Shown here: piece by piece, positions 34,138-46,800 of the stretch
Position numbering within the stretch: position 1 is the first letter of the stretch
Layout of the letters: every line of letters starts with the position of its first letter
From: Diplocarpon mali
Lineage: Eukaryota; Ascomycota; Leotiomycetes; Helotiales; Drepanopezizaceae
Length of the DNA stretch: 64,000 nt
Assembly: GCA_024741835.1 (NCBI GenBank)
Contig: JAENRP010000061.1
Location: 8,826-72,825, forward strand
Direction of reading: 5' to 3'
Notes under the pieces: generated by a model
Seen by the model: the letters and a program-made list of their open reading frames with translations, nothing else
Database searches by the model: none
What the model was told of the DNA's origin: nothing
Position numbers and translations under genes: made by a program

Positions 34138-34553
34138 GCTGTAAGGGTGGCGGGCTGTACGTCAAAACTGGATAGCAGATGAATATGCGAATTTACCTCT
34201 CTTACTATCGACACGGTCATTTTGGACATGGTGGGCAAGTGATTTTGGAGGAGGCAGTGACATTAGCTTAAACTTGGGATGTTGCCGGTGGGGAAAGAAG
34301 TAGAGAAGTCTGTTGACTTTTTAGGTTTGAAGCTTGGCCTTCTCAAAACGTCTTTGTTTAATCACCGAACTCACAGTCTTCCCAAGGAACCGTCACAGGG
34401 TCATCCTTTGTAGTGATAATCATGAAGAGCAACCCGATCGTCGACTGTCTAGCAACCAACGCCGCTTGAAGTTGAGCTCTATTCGGCCTGGGCATAAACA
34501 CAGCAAGCTTTTACGCCTAACCCAAGCGCCAGACGTCCCATGTGCTACCAGTC
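34138..34553. other. Convergent intergenic region
   Basis: 416 bp between the 3' ends of the aldo-keto reductase and glycine-cleavage genes; nothing recognisable. Confidence 0.5.
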
Positions 34554-35960
34554 CTACGATGGTGCTGCCACCTTCCAGTATTTACTCGGCACAAACGGCA
34601 TCTTCGTAACCTTTGCCTTGCGATTCTTCCCTCTAACTACAACCTCAACCTCAGTGCCCGACTTGTGAAATCCATCCCTGATATACCCCATCGCGATATT
34701 CTTCCCCAGTGTCGGACTAGGACAGCCGCTGGTGATGTGACCAATGCTCTCGCCCTTGTCGTTGACAATCGCAGCTCCTTCTCTGGCAGGAGCGCCCTCG
34801 ACAATCAGACCGATTCTCCTTCTCTCGACACCGCTTCCGCCTTTGCTCCTGGGCGTCAGCTGCTTCAAGATGATGTCCGACCCGTGGAATCCTCCGCTGG
34901 TGCGACGGTCCTTGCCAATAACCCAGCTAAGCGCTGCCTCCACAGGCGTGGTGGAATCATCCAGATCATGGCCATAAAGGCACATGCCCGCCTCCAGCCT
35001 CAAGCTATCTCTTGCTCCCAACCCGGCAAGCTGGAGCTGCTCTGGGCCAGCGCTCTCCAGCAGGGTATTTGCGACAGCCACGGCCTCCGACTCGGGGATG
35101 GATATCTCGAAGCCATCTTCGCCTGTATATCCGGCTCGGCTCACTAATAGCGGGCTTGATGTCTCTCCGCTCCACAGCCTCATCTTTATGAACTTGCTCG
35201 ACCCAAAATACATGGCGTTGAGCTCGCTCTCCGCAGGCTCAACCATTAACGGGCCCAGGATACCAGCGCTTGAAGGTCCCTGCAGAGCAATAAGTCCCCA
35301 CCCCTTCAGAACCTCCCACTCAATCTCCGCGCCCCCCTCACTTTTGAACGCCTCCAGTTGCTCCTCAAAGTATTTTAGATCCTTATCCCTACACCCCGCA
35401 TTGGTAACAACGTAAAACAGCTCCGGGCCCAGCCTTGTCAAGATCGTATCATCCACGATACCGCCCGTGACAGGCCACAGCAGCGTGCTCAGCGTACTCT
35501 GATGTGTCTCCAAATCCGCAATGCCAGCGGGCGTAACACGTTCTAAAAATCTGTTCACGCCCGGCCCCGAGAAGCGATGCTGCACCATATGGCTGACGTC
35601 GAAGAGGGAAGCGTGCGACCGCGTGAAGTGGTGCGAAGCGCTGACGCTGAGAGAGCTATATTGTACAGGCATGTGGAAACCACCGAAGCCGACCATTTTT
35701 CCGCCGTGCGCAAGGTGCAGGTCGTAGAGGGGGGTCTTCTGGAGAACTCCATCATGAGGAGGGGAGGAGTAGTGACGTTTAACGTGGACGAGGGGAGCGA
35801 GTGTGGATTTTCGTGAGGATGAGGGAAAGAAGGTGTGAGGTTTGGGCGTCGGAGGAAAGGTACGGATGAGAGCTGTTGAAAGAGGACGCGAGCTTCGAAA
35901 TGCGGTACGCTGGAGGGGTGCAGCGTCAAGTAAGAATGAGACAGCTCGGAGGCGCTTCAT
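34554..35960 (-). CDS. gcv1: Glycine cleavage system T protein (aminomethyltransferase)
   Basis: Mitochondrial tetrahydrofolate-dependent aminomethyltransferase. It takes the aminomethyl group from lipoylated H protein, releasing ammonia and forming 5,10-methylene-THF. Single exon, 468 aa. The N-terminus (MKRLRAVSFLLDAAPLQRTAF) is a typical matrix-targeting sequence. The GcvT fold follows: LYDLHLAHGGKMVGFGGFHMPVQY, LFDVSHMVQHRFSG, GGIVDDTILTRL, LIALQGPSSAGIL, the folate-site region SRAGYTGEDGFEISIP, LEAGMCLYGHDLD, and the C-terminal barrel with GHITSGCPSPTLGKNIAMGYI. All expected family landmarks are present and no frameshift is seen. The start is the only plausible Met upstream of the domain. 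Confidence 0.96.
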   Translation of the reverse strand: MKRLRAVSFLLDAAPLQRTAFRSSRPLSTALIRTFPPTPKPHTFFPSSSRKSTLAPLVHVKRHYSSPPHDGVLQKTPLYDLHLAHGGKMVGFGGFHMPVQYSSLSVSASHHFTRSHASLFDVSHMVQHRFSGPGVNRFLERVTPAGIADLETHQSTLSTLLWPVTGGIVDDTILTRLGPELFYVVTNAGCRDKDLKYFEEQLEAFKSEGGAEIEWEVLKGWGLIALQGPSSAGILGPLMVEPAESELNAMYFGSSKFIKMRLWSGETSSPLLVSRAGYTGEDGFEISIPESEAVAVANTLLESAGPEQLQLAGLGARDSLRLEAGMCLYGHDLDDSTTPVEAALSWVIGKDRRTSGGFHGSDIILKQLTPRSKGGSGVERRRIGLIVEGAPAREGAAIVNDKGESIGHITSGCPSPTLGKNIAMGYIRDGFHKSGTEVEVVVRGKNRKAKVTKMPFVPSKYWKVAAPS

Positions 35961-36255
35961 TTTGGATCAATTTGCGGTTGCGAGAAATGAATTTTCAAAT
36001 TGAGTTCAGGGATTGTTATTGACTTGCGTCCTCGGCTACAATCGAAAGTGGGGGTAGTGCTGAGAGTCTATGTGCGCGGCGCAAAAATGTGGATTGCGAA
36101 GAGGTCATAACGTAAAAACATAATTCCAGGATTTGGCAATTCGTTATGTGTCTATTTTAACATGTAGCATTGAAAAGCAACGCTAGCATGAAACTATGTG
36201 GTGAATGAGGCGGCATCAACCCTCAATGATAATACATCAAAACCTTTAGCACCAT

Positions 36256-37788
36256 TCACTTCGTCTCGAAGCTGTATCGCAGCCATCCGGACAGCGCGTT
36301 CAAACTCTCCCATCTAACAGTCTCATCCGGCTCCTGCATCAGCTCCATAACTCTCGTCTTCAGACCCAACTTCTCCAACTGATATCTCTTTTCGGGAACC
36401 TCCTTGACCAAAGCTCCAATATCATTACATGCAATAGCAAGCACCTGCTTATCGCTTTCCCAAGATTTACCCATAATCTCAGCAAGCTTCCTGGGTAACG
36501 CGCCCTTATCATGATCAAGGATTCTTCGAGCATTCTCGGCCCAGAATGTAGGACTTCTATGGGGCGGTGACCAACGTAGATGCCCCGAATTGACTTCTGC
36601 AGCGTATTCATCAAACGTAGTCTGCGTCTTAGTGTACTCATCGAGCATTTCACTGAGACTCTTGAGGTCATCAAGAAGGTCTGGATCAGAGAGATGGCGT
36701 CCGTTGATATTCTGAAGCAGAACAGGAAGGCGCGCGAGTACTGCGGCAGGAAGTAAAGATGACCTATTCGTTGAGAGCAGGTTATACAGGGACGATATTA
36801 GAAGCCGGGTAGTCTTCTCCTTAGGAGATAGTCTTAGAAGTTGAGTGAAGAGAGAAATGATATCAAATTCACTGTTTTCGTTAGCCTGACCACAGATGTA
36901 ACAAAACAACTGCTTGGACCTACTCGTCAAGACCTTCTCCAACACTAGCTCCCTCAAAGCTCAGTTGCCAGAGAACGAGGAGTACATGATATAGCAATTG
37001 CAGACCGACTCCGCCGCCTATTGTACCCTCAAGCCCGCTTCGAATGCTCGCTGCACCACTCCGCAAGGCGGAAGCCGAATCTCCGTTCGATAACCCAGCA
37101 GCGGCGGTAAGAATATCGACCAAAGGCCCAACAGTCTCGCCTCTTTGCTCCCAGAATAGCTGTCTCGAGCTCTTGCCTCGCAAAAGCGCTGAGTATTGCA
37201 GCACAGCAATATCTTGTAGACCCCCGTCCGTTGACTTCGTCAAGGTTGAGAGGTATGTGAAGAGCTTAGGGATCGCAGATGCCTCCTTCTTAGAGAAAAT
37301 TGGAGCTCCGGCTATCATGGCCGTGAGTACAGTCGAGGTAAGGAGTGGTATTGCGCTCTCGAGGTCGGTCGATTGCAGGAGGGGTAGCAAGGCGATGTAT
37401 GGCTTTGGGTGCTCGGATAGAGCTTTCGCAAGAGCTGGAATTCCTGTGCCTCAGTTGTCAGTAGCTCCTCTTTGTCTGAAGCGGGCACATTACCATCGAG
37501 TAAGTCACCCAAGAGGACCAAAATGTACTGCACAACATCTCCACGCTTCGCAGCTGATTCTAATACACCAGGCTTTCCACCGCTACCCAGGAACAGGGTG
37601 CGAAACCCATCAAGATCGCCTTCAACAACTTCCTTTCTTTGTTCTTTTCTGACCTTATCCACTGATCTGATCTTGCTCAATTGGTCGTCACTTATTGTGC
37701 CAGCGCGGACAGCTCCATCCCATGGAATAGGTCGGCTGCGGATATTGTTCTGGAGTGACGAGAGGTATGGGGGAGGATCTAGAGACAT
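36256..37788 (-). CDS. vma13: V-type proton ATPase subunit H
   Basis: Regulatory V1 subunit of the vacuolar H+-ATPase. It is needed for activity of the assembled enzyme and for silencing free V1. Exons 37788-37494, 37443-36924 and 36871-36256 give 476 aa, close to the yeast length. The protein is an all-helical HEAT/armadillo repeat chain. Characteristic pieces are NNIRSRPIPWDGAVRAG near the N-terminus, VVQYILVLLGDLLDGIPALAKAL across the first junction, GLQLLYHVLLVLWQLSFEG, and the highly conserved LLRLSPKEKTTRLLISSLYNLL. The conserved C-terminal module contains HLRWSPPHRSPTFWAENARRI and VLAIACNDIGALVKEVP. Both introns are short (50 and 52 nt). Confidence 0.96.
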
Positions 37789-38626
37789 CTTCGAAGAGAT
37801 TCTGAGCTCCTGGAGTATCTAGGATATGCAGAGCGAGCGTGTGGGGTTGGATCGAAATTGGCAAGTTAAGCAGTTGATGGGTGAAGCTCTTATCGACAAG
37901 CCGCTAGCGGGTAGCTTACCTCGACACCTTGAAATGTCACATGGTGTGAATCAACATAACTTGCGAGTGTTGCGGACCAAAATTTACCAAATTGTTAAAG
38001 CAGAATTGATGCTGTCAATTAATGGTGGGAGTTGTTAATTCTGTACTGCCTGGAAGAGCGAGAAATCAAGATAAGTGCTATATTGTCTTGTTTTCTTCAG
38101 TCTCCATCCATCGCTGGCCTTGGGTTTTGGGATGACTACGGAATTCAGAATCAACATTTAATTTAGTTCCAAAATACAACATTTTCAGTATAGTTTTATT
38201 GGCAATAAATATGTACAGGTGGACCTTGAACACCTGAATTCCATCCAGCTGTAGTCCTACTGTAGCAAATGCAAAGCACGTTTTGAAGACTCATCTGATG
38301 ATCCATACTCACACGAAGTCCTGCAGTTACAACGGCACGAGTTAAACTCCAGACTTCCAAAACATAAACGCTGAACCGATGAAGAAAAAATAGAATATGC
38401 AGCAAGGCCTAGCTAACTTAGAAGAAAAGACTGCCACATCCGCTAATGAATCCACCAGCTGAGTGACCAACCCCAGCAGAATGCCAAGGTGGAAGAACTA
38501 GGGCTTGTGAGATAGTCGTCTGTCTATCGTAATTTCCATTCGTGTCCATCCAAGCGATGCGTCGTTTGTTGTATCCAGAGAGCAAGCGTAGCAAGTCATG
38601 ATTGAAACAATCGTAAGGTCATCTTT
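37789..38626. promoter_or_regulatory. V-ATPase H promoter and cyclin 3' region
   Basis: 0.84 kb between two same-strand genes: V-ATPase H upstream sequence on one side and the cyclin 3' UTR on the other. No supported gene. Confidence 0.45.
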
Positions 38627-40260
38627 TCACAGAACCGGCTCCAGAGAGAGGGAGATATCGACGCCAAGGGATAACGCATGCTTCTTGGCCCATTGTCTCG
38701 TCAGGATTGATGCTGTGTTACGTTAGTAAATGATAAAAACTAAACGTTGTGGTTTATTATACCCTTTAAGTATTTTTTGCTGGCATACTTCTTGAAGAAA
38801 GCCTCGTGAGTGACGGGGCGGGCGAGGTAATCAACCATCAACTTGTATACAGGTTGGATCTGGTCCTCGCTGTAGCCAGCGTAATGAGCCAGGGTTGGGT
38901 CCTATGTAGTGTTAGCGAGGTAATAGTTTCAAAGAAAGACGACATAACTTACCCATTCACCTCTCTCCAGAATCTTACGAGCCAAGTACATCGAAGCGGC
39001 AGCGATATGACTTGGGAGGTACTCCATGAAGCGATGATCGAGAAGACTAATTTCCATAAGATACTTGCCGAGAGTTCGAGTTTGGATGTCATAGTTGTCA
39101 GCTTTCGAGATGCGACGAAGGAAGTTCATTGGGTTTGGATAGCTCAAGTCATAGTTCAAGGCGGTAAGAACATATCTCTCAGCACTGAGAATCTCAGCCT
39201 CGGAGAAACCGTCATCAGCGACATGGCGGAAGTTGGCAACATGGGGAGAGAGGACCTCTTCGTACTTTGAGGCGATGAACATGGCGGTGACGCCAACGAG
39301 TTGAAGACGGTCAAGTTGAACAACTTTGGTGGAAAGGAAGCGGTCAATAATGTTGACTGCCAGGAAGAGAGTCTCTGGAAGGAGGTGGAATCGAAGGTGG
39401 ACTTCTATCAACCAGTCAACCAAGATGCCTCTCATCTTCCACTCGAGATCCTCCTGGTGCTCCATGTAATCAGCATTTGGTCGGGTGCTGATTTCCAATT
39501 TCTTCAGGTACTCGAAGATCTCAACGACGTATTCAGCAACCATCAAGGGATCATCCAGATCGTCGCGGTCTAAATCCTCAACTCCCTCGGCAAATTCTTC
39601 CTTGACAGACTCTTTCTCCTCGACGTCAGGCTGAGCTACGGTCTCGATCAACTCTTCCTCAACCATGACCTTCTGCTTCACTTCAATATGAATCTTCTTA
39701 CGGGAGGGCTGGTCATCTTCAGCCGAGGTCTCCTCCTTGACCGAAGCCGTGTTTGACGTCGAACTTGTCTTACGCTTTCCAGCTAGAACACCAGACCCGG
39801 TACGCTTGGGCTCAGCCTTCTTGTTGTTGTCTTTGGCCCCCAACGCAGATCTCGTAGAGTTGGCCCGCGACATATTCTTCTGGACTCCAATTGGCTGAGA
39901 TGCTTTCGAAACGAGACCGCCCTTCCCGATATTCTTCTTACCCTCCAAGATATCGGCCTTGGTCACGTTGCTGACATCTCCTAACGCGGCGCGCTTTCGG
40001 AGGGGTTGATTATTGACCGCAGCCTTCTTGGACTGCAGCGGCTTCTTCGCGACGGCGGCAGGATCTACACTACCGAAAGTAGCCGACTTGGATCTGGTCA
40101 AACGGACCGTGGCACCGGCACTGTTCTCATCGTTCTCGTTCGTGGCAGCCCGACGGGCGGCGGCTCTGCTCTTTAGAGGGGATTAGAACGCGTGCTCAGT
40201 AATATATTTGTCGCCCCATTGCAGGTTTTCCACATGGATAGAACTACTCACAGGAGGCAT
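38627..40260 (-). CDS. G2/mitotic B-type cyclin
   Basis: Activating subunit of the mitotic Cdk1 kinase (NIME/Clb/Cdc13 type). Exons 40260-40252 (9 nt, encoding only MPP), 40170-38953, 38901-38763 and 38712-38627 give 483 aa. A destruction box RAALGDVSN at residues 63-71 marks it for APC/C-dependent proteolysis. A Lys/Glu-rich, disordered segment follows. The cyclin box begins near DLEWKMRGILVDWLIEVHLRFHLLPETLFL and includes KYEEVLSPHVANF; a second cyclin fold follows (YPNPMNFLRRISKADNYD...LLDHRFMEYLPSHIAAASMYLARKIL). The last exon (SILTRQWAKKHAL) is reached by an acceptor in the right phase after KKYLK. The tiny first exon is supported by a good GTGAGT donor and a TTCTAAT branch region. Confidence 0.94.
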
Positions 40261-41122
40261 CCTTCAGTTCCAATGTGCTCTTGGTTATGTTTCGGTATGG
40301 GGAAGGAATCAATGGGCTGTACTAAGGTCAGTAAGACGCGATTTGAAAGTTGTGGAGAAACGCGTGCGACGGGTATGATAGAGACCGCGAAGACGCGATG
40401 GTACCTCATCAAAGGGGCGTAAATATACATACATGAGATCACTTGGTATCCTAGCCTGAACCTGACCTGCTTGGATTGGCTGAAGCCAAATCGAGGTGTT
40501 CAAAACCAACAATGCTGATTGCTAGCTGTAGGCGTGCTCGATAGCTGCGGGGGTATGCTCAGCGACCCCACGAAGACTCGAGCAGACCGTGATCGAAGGG
40601 GTCAAGACGTGTCTGTGTGTCGAAGTTGGAGGGAGGAATTCTTAGGGAAGTTGTTGTGGTCTGGAAGAGAGGTAGATGGTGGAGAGGAAGACCTGACCCA
40701 AGTCTTCGAGGTGTTCGCCTGTTGTGACTAGCGTGACAGGATCCCTACCAATGCAAGGCGCTTGAACGCGTGATGTAAGGACGAGCAAGAATTGAGAGCG
40801 AGCGTTGGCGATGAAAAGTAGAAGATGGACAGAGACCGAGACTATTCAAGGTATAGGACTGTTCTCCAGGCAACTGAATTGGAATTCATGGTGTTATGAA
40901 GATTCCTTGCAGTACGGGCCCGTAGATGCAGACTTCTGTTGATAGCTGCGCTGACATGGCAACGCCGTGGCTGAACGCGATTCCGCAAAGCCGCTAGCCT
41001 CAAAAGTCACAGAAATTCGCCGGGATACCAAAGTTGAGGCTCGGCGACGTCGACCAGCCGGCTCTGTCACCCCGTTTTAGAACGACTCATATTGGCAGAA
41101 AGACCAACCGATTCTGGCCGAG
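40261..41122. promoter_or_regulatory. Bidirectional promoter, B-type cyclin / uL2m
   Basis: 862 bp between divergent start codons. No credible ORF; individual elements cannot be assigned. Confidence 0.5.
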
Positions 41123-42354
41123 ATGTTACAGCCTCGATTGCTGCTGCGGCGGTCGCAGAAAACATCATGTCAATACCTCTCGATACGAAATTCACTTCCC
41201 CGGTGCTATGCCTCACTTGTCGACTCAGCAAAGCCCAACCCCCCATCGCAATTGGAATCAAGCACAGGCTTTGCTCCTCCGCCGACTTTCGATGAGGGAA
41301 ACTCTACATTCAAGATGCGGACCTACAAGCCTCGAACACCCGGTGTGCGACATCTCAAAAGACCTATCAACGACCATTTGTGGAAGGGAAGACCGTTTCT
41401 GGCCCTGACATTTGCAAAGAAGGGTCATGGAAAAGGGGGACGGAATAGTAGTGGTCGAGTTACAATCAGACATCGTGGTGGTGGGCACAAGAGAAGAATA
41501 CGGACTGTGGATTTCTCACGGATGGCACCAGGGAAGCATACGGTTGAGCGCATTGAGCACGATCCTGGACGCACTGCACACATCGCACTGCTCAACGAGG
41601 AAGCTACAGGAAGGAAGAGCTATATCATAGCTTCGGAGGGGATGAGGGCTGGAGATGTCGTTCAGAGTTACAGATCTGGTATCCCTCAAGACCTTCTGGA
41701 CAGCATGGGAGGAGTTGTAGACCCTGGTGTTCTAGCTGCAAAGACTGCTTGGAGAGGGAACTGTCTGCCACTCCACATGGTTCCCATTGGGACTATCATC
41801 TACAATGTTGGTTCAACGAAGGGGAAAGGGGCCGTCTTCTGCCGAAGTGCGGGCACCTATGCTGTGGTTATTTCCAAAGACGACGAGACGACGGGGGGTG
41901 GGAACAAGTACGTCAATGTTCGTCTGCAAAGTGGCGAAGTGCGGAAAGTAAGCAGAGATGCCTGTGCTACGGTAGGTGTGGCCAGCAATCCTCACTACCA
42001 ACATGCCCAACTTGGTAAGGCTGGACGAAAAAGATGGTTGAACATCCGACCAACAGTGAGAGGTGTCGCAATGAACGCCGGTAAGTAAGAAGTTTTCAAA
42101 ATTGTGTGAGATACCCGAGGCTAAACATGCTTACAGCGGATCATCCACACGGCGGTGGAAGAGGGAAATCCAAGGGAAATGTCAACCCTGTAAGCCCTTG
42201 GGGTATGCCCGTAAGTATTCTAACCTCCTGGGGCAGATAACCTACTAAGATGCTGTAGGCAAAAGGAGGTTATAAGACTCGCAAGGTCAGGAAACCAAAC
42301 AAGTGGGTTGTAGCAGCACGGGAGAGAAACCATGGGAAGCGAAGAGTCAAGTAG
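41123..42354 (+). CDS. rml2: Mitochondrial large-subunit ribosomal protein uL2m
   Basis: Core protein of the mitochondrial 54S ribosomal subunit next to the peptidyl-transferase centre. Exons 41123-42080, 42137-42210 and 42259-42354 give 375 aa. An Arg/Ser/Leu-rich presequence ([15 protein letters not shown]) precedes the L2 domain. Blocks include [71 protein letters not shown], and [18 protein letters not shown]. The universally conserved C-terminal [20 protein letters not shown], with the functionally important His of uL2, is split by the first intron. It ends in Lys/Arg-rich [10 protein letters not shown] as expected. Transcribed away from the cyclin gene. Confidence 0.96.
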
Positions 42355-43845
42355 ATCAGGAATACTCTCCGATGTTCATTTCCTGGTGTTCAGGTTCGAT
42401 GCACTTCATTAGGCAGCAGAGTCGATATTTATATAGTAACATTCAGGGCAAGCCAAATGTAAGATTCTGTACCTATGGTTTATGCTCTATTGACTCCTCT
42501 TAATCAGTAAGTATCCTCCTCGCCCCATAAATTGTTAGGCTTGAATGTACTCTCACAGGGATTGCTGTTGGTGCAGAACCCGTAACAAAGCTCACAGGAT
42601 ATCTTGGTGGTTTACAACGAATTGAGTTAGCTAAACTATGTATTGGTGATAAGTCTACCCTTCTACAAAGGGCTGGTAGTTTGCTATACAGCTCTGGTTC
42701 TCATCCGCATCATCTCCTACTTTCTGGCGACTGCGTGGAATATCCCTCGAAGACCTCGAACCTCCGAAATCAGATAATTACGTTGTGAACTCCGTATCAT
42801 ATACGTGTACAACAGTGCGAGGTAATCCCAGAGACCAGCCGTAGCGACAAGGGCCATTTGGTACCAGAATACAGACAATTTGCGCACCAACGATTGCATT
42901 TCTTCATTTCTGCAGAACTCAACACCGTATATTGACACCTCTTAGCCTCTAGAATATCACACCTCCCTGCTACCAGTCACCAGCCCTCACTTGGAACCTA
43001 CATTCGTGTAGGCTTGCCTGGACGCCGTGCGCAACTCACTACATGCGACGAGTCTCCAATCTTGTTCCAGTACCCTCGAGAGACTTGAACGACAGCAGCA
43101 CTCGACGATACTGGCACAGGTATGGCAACGGACAGCTTCAAACTTCGCCGATTGGAACTCGAAGATGCCGGGACAGATCATGTTGTTAACTTGCAGCTGG
43201 AGAACTGCAACGTTGCACGGCGTTTATTCTCTTCATTATCCAGCAACCAGGTTCAAGGCAGCCCGAGTACCTCATACTTATCGATGCTGCAAGCCGGTGC
43301 TGCTGCTCAAGTTTCCAAACAGAAGATGATGTACGGTACTAGCATGTCAGAGCTTCGGGGAGGTTGGGCTCTACTGTGGCGCATGGCTGCCGTGCATAGA
43401 CCCTTGAGCGGACTACTCAAGAGTGGACTGTTGAAAATGAATTGCCATTCATCGCATGATCTTCCATGGTTGCTCCCGAAGGACGCCCTGTCTGTCGCCG
43501 GGGCCGGTAACAGCCTACATAAACCCGGGACGCCGCGAAATGATCGTCTAATTATTATACACATACCACAAGTACGCCTGGCCAACGAGCGAAAAGGGTA
43601 TCGCACAGAATGAATGGAATTATGTTCCTGAGAAAAAGATCATTCTTGTCTCTTTCATCACCTCGTCATGACCGCTCTTTTGTACCTGTTGCACATCCTT
43701 TGCCAGTCCCTGATACTGCTACTGGTAAGTATGGAAACGATATTGGGTCGATTAGCAGAGTTACAGGTCTACGACCCTCCGTCCCATGCAATGTCCCTGC
43801 TAGTTGTGAGAATTGTTTCTCACCCTGGGACCTGAATTGGGCCAC
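42355..43845. other. Convergent intergenic region, about 1.5 kb
   Basis: Between uL2m and the large Zn2Cys6 regulator. A 163-codon ATG frame at 43122-43613 (plus) is the only candidate; it lacks recognisable domains and I do not call it. The rest is probably 3' UTR and spacer. Confidence 0.4.
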
Positions 43846-46800
43846 TCACATATTATCCAGAGGTCCAAGTCCAAGCAATTGTCGGAACACTCCATCCCCG
43901 ACTGGAGTCAAACCCGTCGTAGGCTGATTGCTCACCTCCCACTCGGCAGCGACGTCAAAAGCACACTCTGGAGTCTCCGGCATACTCATTGCACTGCTAG
44001 GCGTTAGACCTGTCCTCGGGATGCTGCTGTATTCTGGCTGATCGGCGAAGAATGCTTGCAAAATGCTGCTGTCGCTACCGAGAAGGTGCTTCGGTAAGTT
44101 AGCTGCGGGACTGGTCTCGTAGGATGCACTTCCTGAGCCAGAATGTCCAGGTTGCAAGTTCGGGCGCGAGTCTGATGGTGTAGAGACATTCGGTGTTGGT
44201 CTATTGGAGGATGAGCGTGTCGTACCTAGAGACAGTCTTGTCTCTGCAGCATTACTGCTTTCGCTATGGCCATACCCACTGCTATTCAAGTCACCCGATC
44301 CATGAACTGCCGATTGGCGATTGCCGCCTATTGCGAGTGCCTTGGGATTTTGGCGCACTTCATTTGTAGTATCCGTCGGTGAGTGGTCGGGAAGTGGTAT
44401 CCAGTTAGCCTCTCCAAAACCATCGCGCTGATGGTTTGAACCTCCAGCCGACTCGCGGCGGAAATCAATTTTACTATTGCTTGCTCCGGTTGCGCTAGTA
44501 TCATCCATTGCATTTCCATTTTCATTCATAATTCTCATATAATTGCATTCACCCTGAAAATTCCGGAAGGTGTTTGGGAGCCCATTAGGACCTTGCCCTA
44601 TTTTGGGCATTTTTGCACTCGATATACCAAGCTATTTGGCGTTAGAACAACTGTTTGCATAGGAATCTGATTACTCACGTTATCTTCGCTATAAGCAAAT
44701 ACAGATTTGTATCTCGGATTTCTCATTCCAAGGCTCTCAAGGTCGACATCCAGTTGTACTAAGAATGATTCGGTCAATGGGTTTTCATTCTTCAGCGCAT
44801 TCATAGCCGACAAAAGGAATCGTAGAGAGTCTCCGGTTGGGCTATCATCAGGCCGACTCTTCAAACACTGGACAAATACCCGAGCCGCAACGTAGAGGCA
44901 GAAGCAAATGAAAGGATTCATCTACCAGAGTAAGCTCAAGAGGTGCATAACATGCAGGAAAGCACTTACAGAAGAGAGGTCCATATGAGAAACCATTCGC
45001 ATGACATTTGAAATTTCGTTGGCAGCCGTGATGCACCGGACTTTACTCTCTGCACTGATAGATGAGGGGAGGTGGTTCTTGTCAGCCTTGTAGATCGCAG
45101 CTTGATGTAAACAGATGGTAGAGGTGTGGATGTTCATATTGGTAAACACGATATTGGGGTCGGCTATTCCGTTGGGTAGCTTGAGATGGGATGGCATAGA
45201 AAGCGATGTGTTGAGGAGAATATTGTCTATGTTCCTGTGGCGCTTCCAGAACGCGCCGTTGATATCCCCATCACGGCCGTCAGAGTCCGGACGGTGCAAA
45301 TGAATCAAGTTCCGCCCAAACAGGCATGCCATCAAGACCACGCTACCAAAAGACGAGAGCTTGGAGGCGCCCGACGGCGACATGGACTCGCGAAGAGAAT
45401 TGGTCCGCTCTGGCTTGTTCGTGTTGAACGCCTCGTCAGAAGACGGCATATCGGTCAGAACGTCCTTCTCGTCAATCAACATCGGCCAACCAGTTCCAAT
45501 GCTAGCGTAGCGGTCAATACAGAAGCAGAACCAGAAAGTTCGGCTTCTTTCTTCCCTTTCAGCCCAGTCTCGGGGCACAGGTAAGCATTCCTTGACATCC
45601 AAGCCGGCTCCATCAAGTCTGTGTAAGCCTATCCTTTCTATGCATTAGCACCTACAGTCTTGTCCATGACCGAGTTTACTCACATCTGACACATTCGGAT
45701 AGCAGACCCCGTGCTCATCCAAGCGCGTGGAAAAGACATCATCTTAAACTCATATTGGGCCAGAAGAGCATGCGTCTGAGCATGCGCGACGGAAATAATA
45801 TGCTCGCCATGTCCCTTCAAAGCATCTGCTTCCATGTATTTGCGAGCACGATGGTAGAAATGATTCTTTAAATCTACGAACTTATCAACCACACTGGCAG
45901 CGAGAGTCCACATTGCATACCGTAGTGCAACAGGAGGACGTTGACTAGGTGCACTGGTTCCGTCAGTAATGTACCTGAAAAATAAATAAATCCATTCATG
46001 TTCTGTACAGCTGTAATTGAGGTAGGAAAGAAACGGGAGCAAGTCTAAATTTAATTGGATTGAATAAGTATAGAAACTGTCGATAGATGTGGCCTATATT
46101 ACTGATATCGAAAACCTTATAATGCTCTGAAGAAATCATAATTACATACAGATTCATCGCCGCAAGGTAACGATACTTATGGATCATTGGTACTGAAGGG
46201 TGGATTTTCTCGAAGTAGATTTTATGTCTAGATATACAGCATAAGCTTATGTCCCGCGTATCTGGGAAGGGGTCACACAATTCATCAATAGTCTCCTGGG
46301 GTGGTAGAGGCTCTTCCAAGCCAAGACCTATCATTTCCCAGGTGAAGGTATTATCAAGCCCTAAATCCATGTTCAAGTGCGCCGCTGAGAAGTCAATGTT
46401 GTCAATCACCGGTTGGGGCGATTCTCCGTTGAATCCCCATCGATCTGCTTCTGCTACGTTGCCGAGATTAATCGATGCATTCGAGATGTTGAAGCTCCCG
46501 GTAGAAAGAGCTCCAAGACCAATGCCACTGGCATTCCCTGCTTCACGGGTGAAGCTTGTTGGTACCTCTGGCATTGCAGGTACCGGGTCTTGGGTGTTCA
46601 ATAGAGTCTCGACCTGCTCTGTTGGAAGATGGTTATCAGCCTCATGTCATTCTGCATACATTACTTCTAACAGGAACAGAAAATCGGCTTACTCAATCTT
46701 TCTTCCAAAGCCTTTACGTATCCGCGTTTCGGACCCGACTTCCTACGGACTTCATCGTAGGCGCAACTATGTCCCAATCGGCTACAAGTCGAACAGCTTG

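Noticed and set aside
43122..43613. 163-codon plus-strand frame downstream of uL2m
   Set aside because: It has an ATG and a stop but no recognisable motif, no signal peptide and no upstream context. It could be real but cannot be supported.
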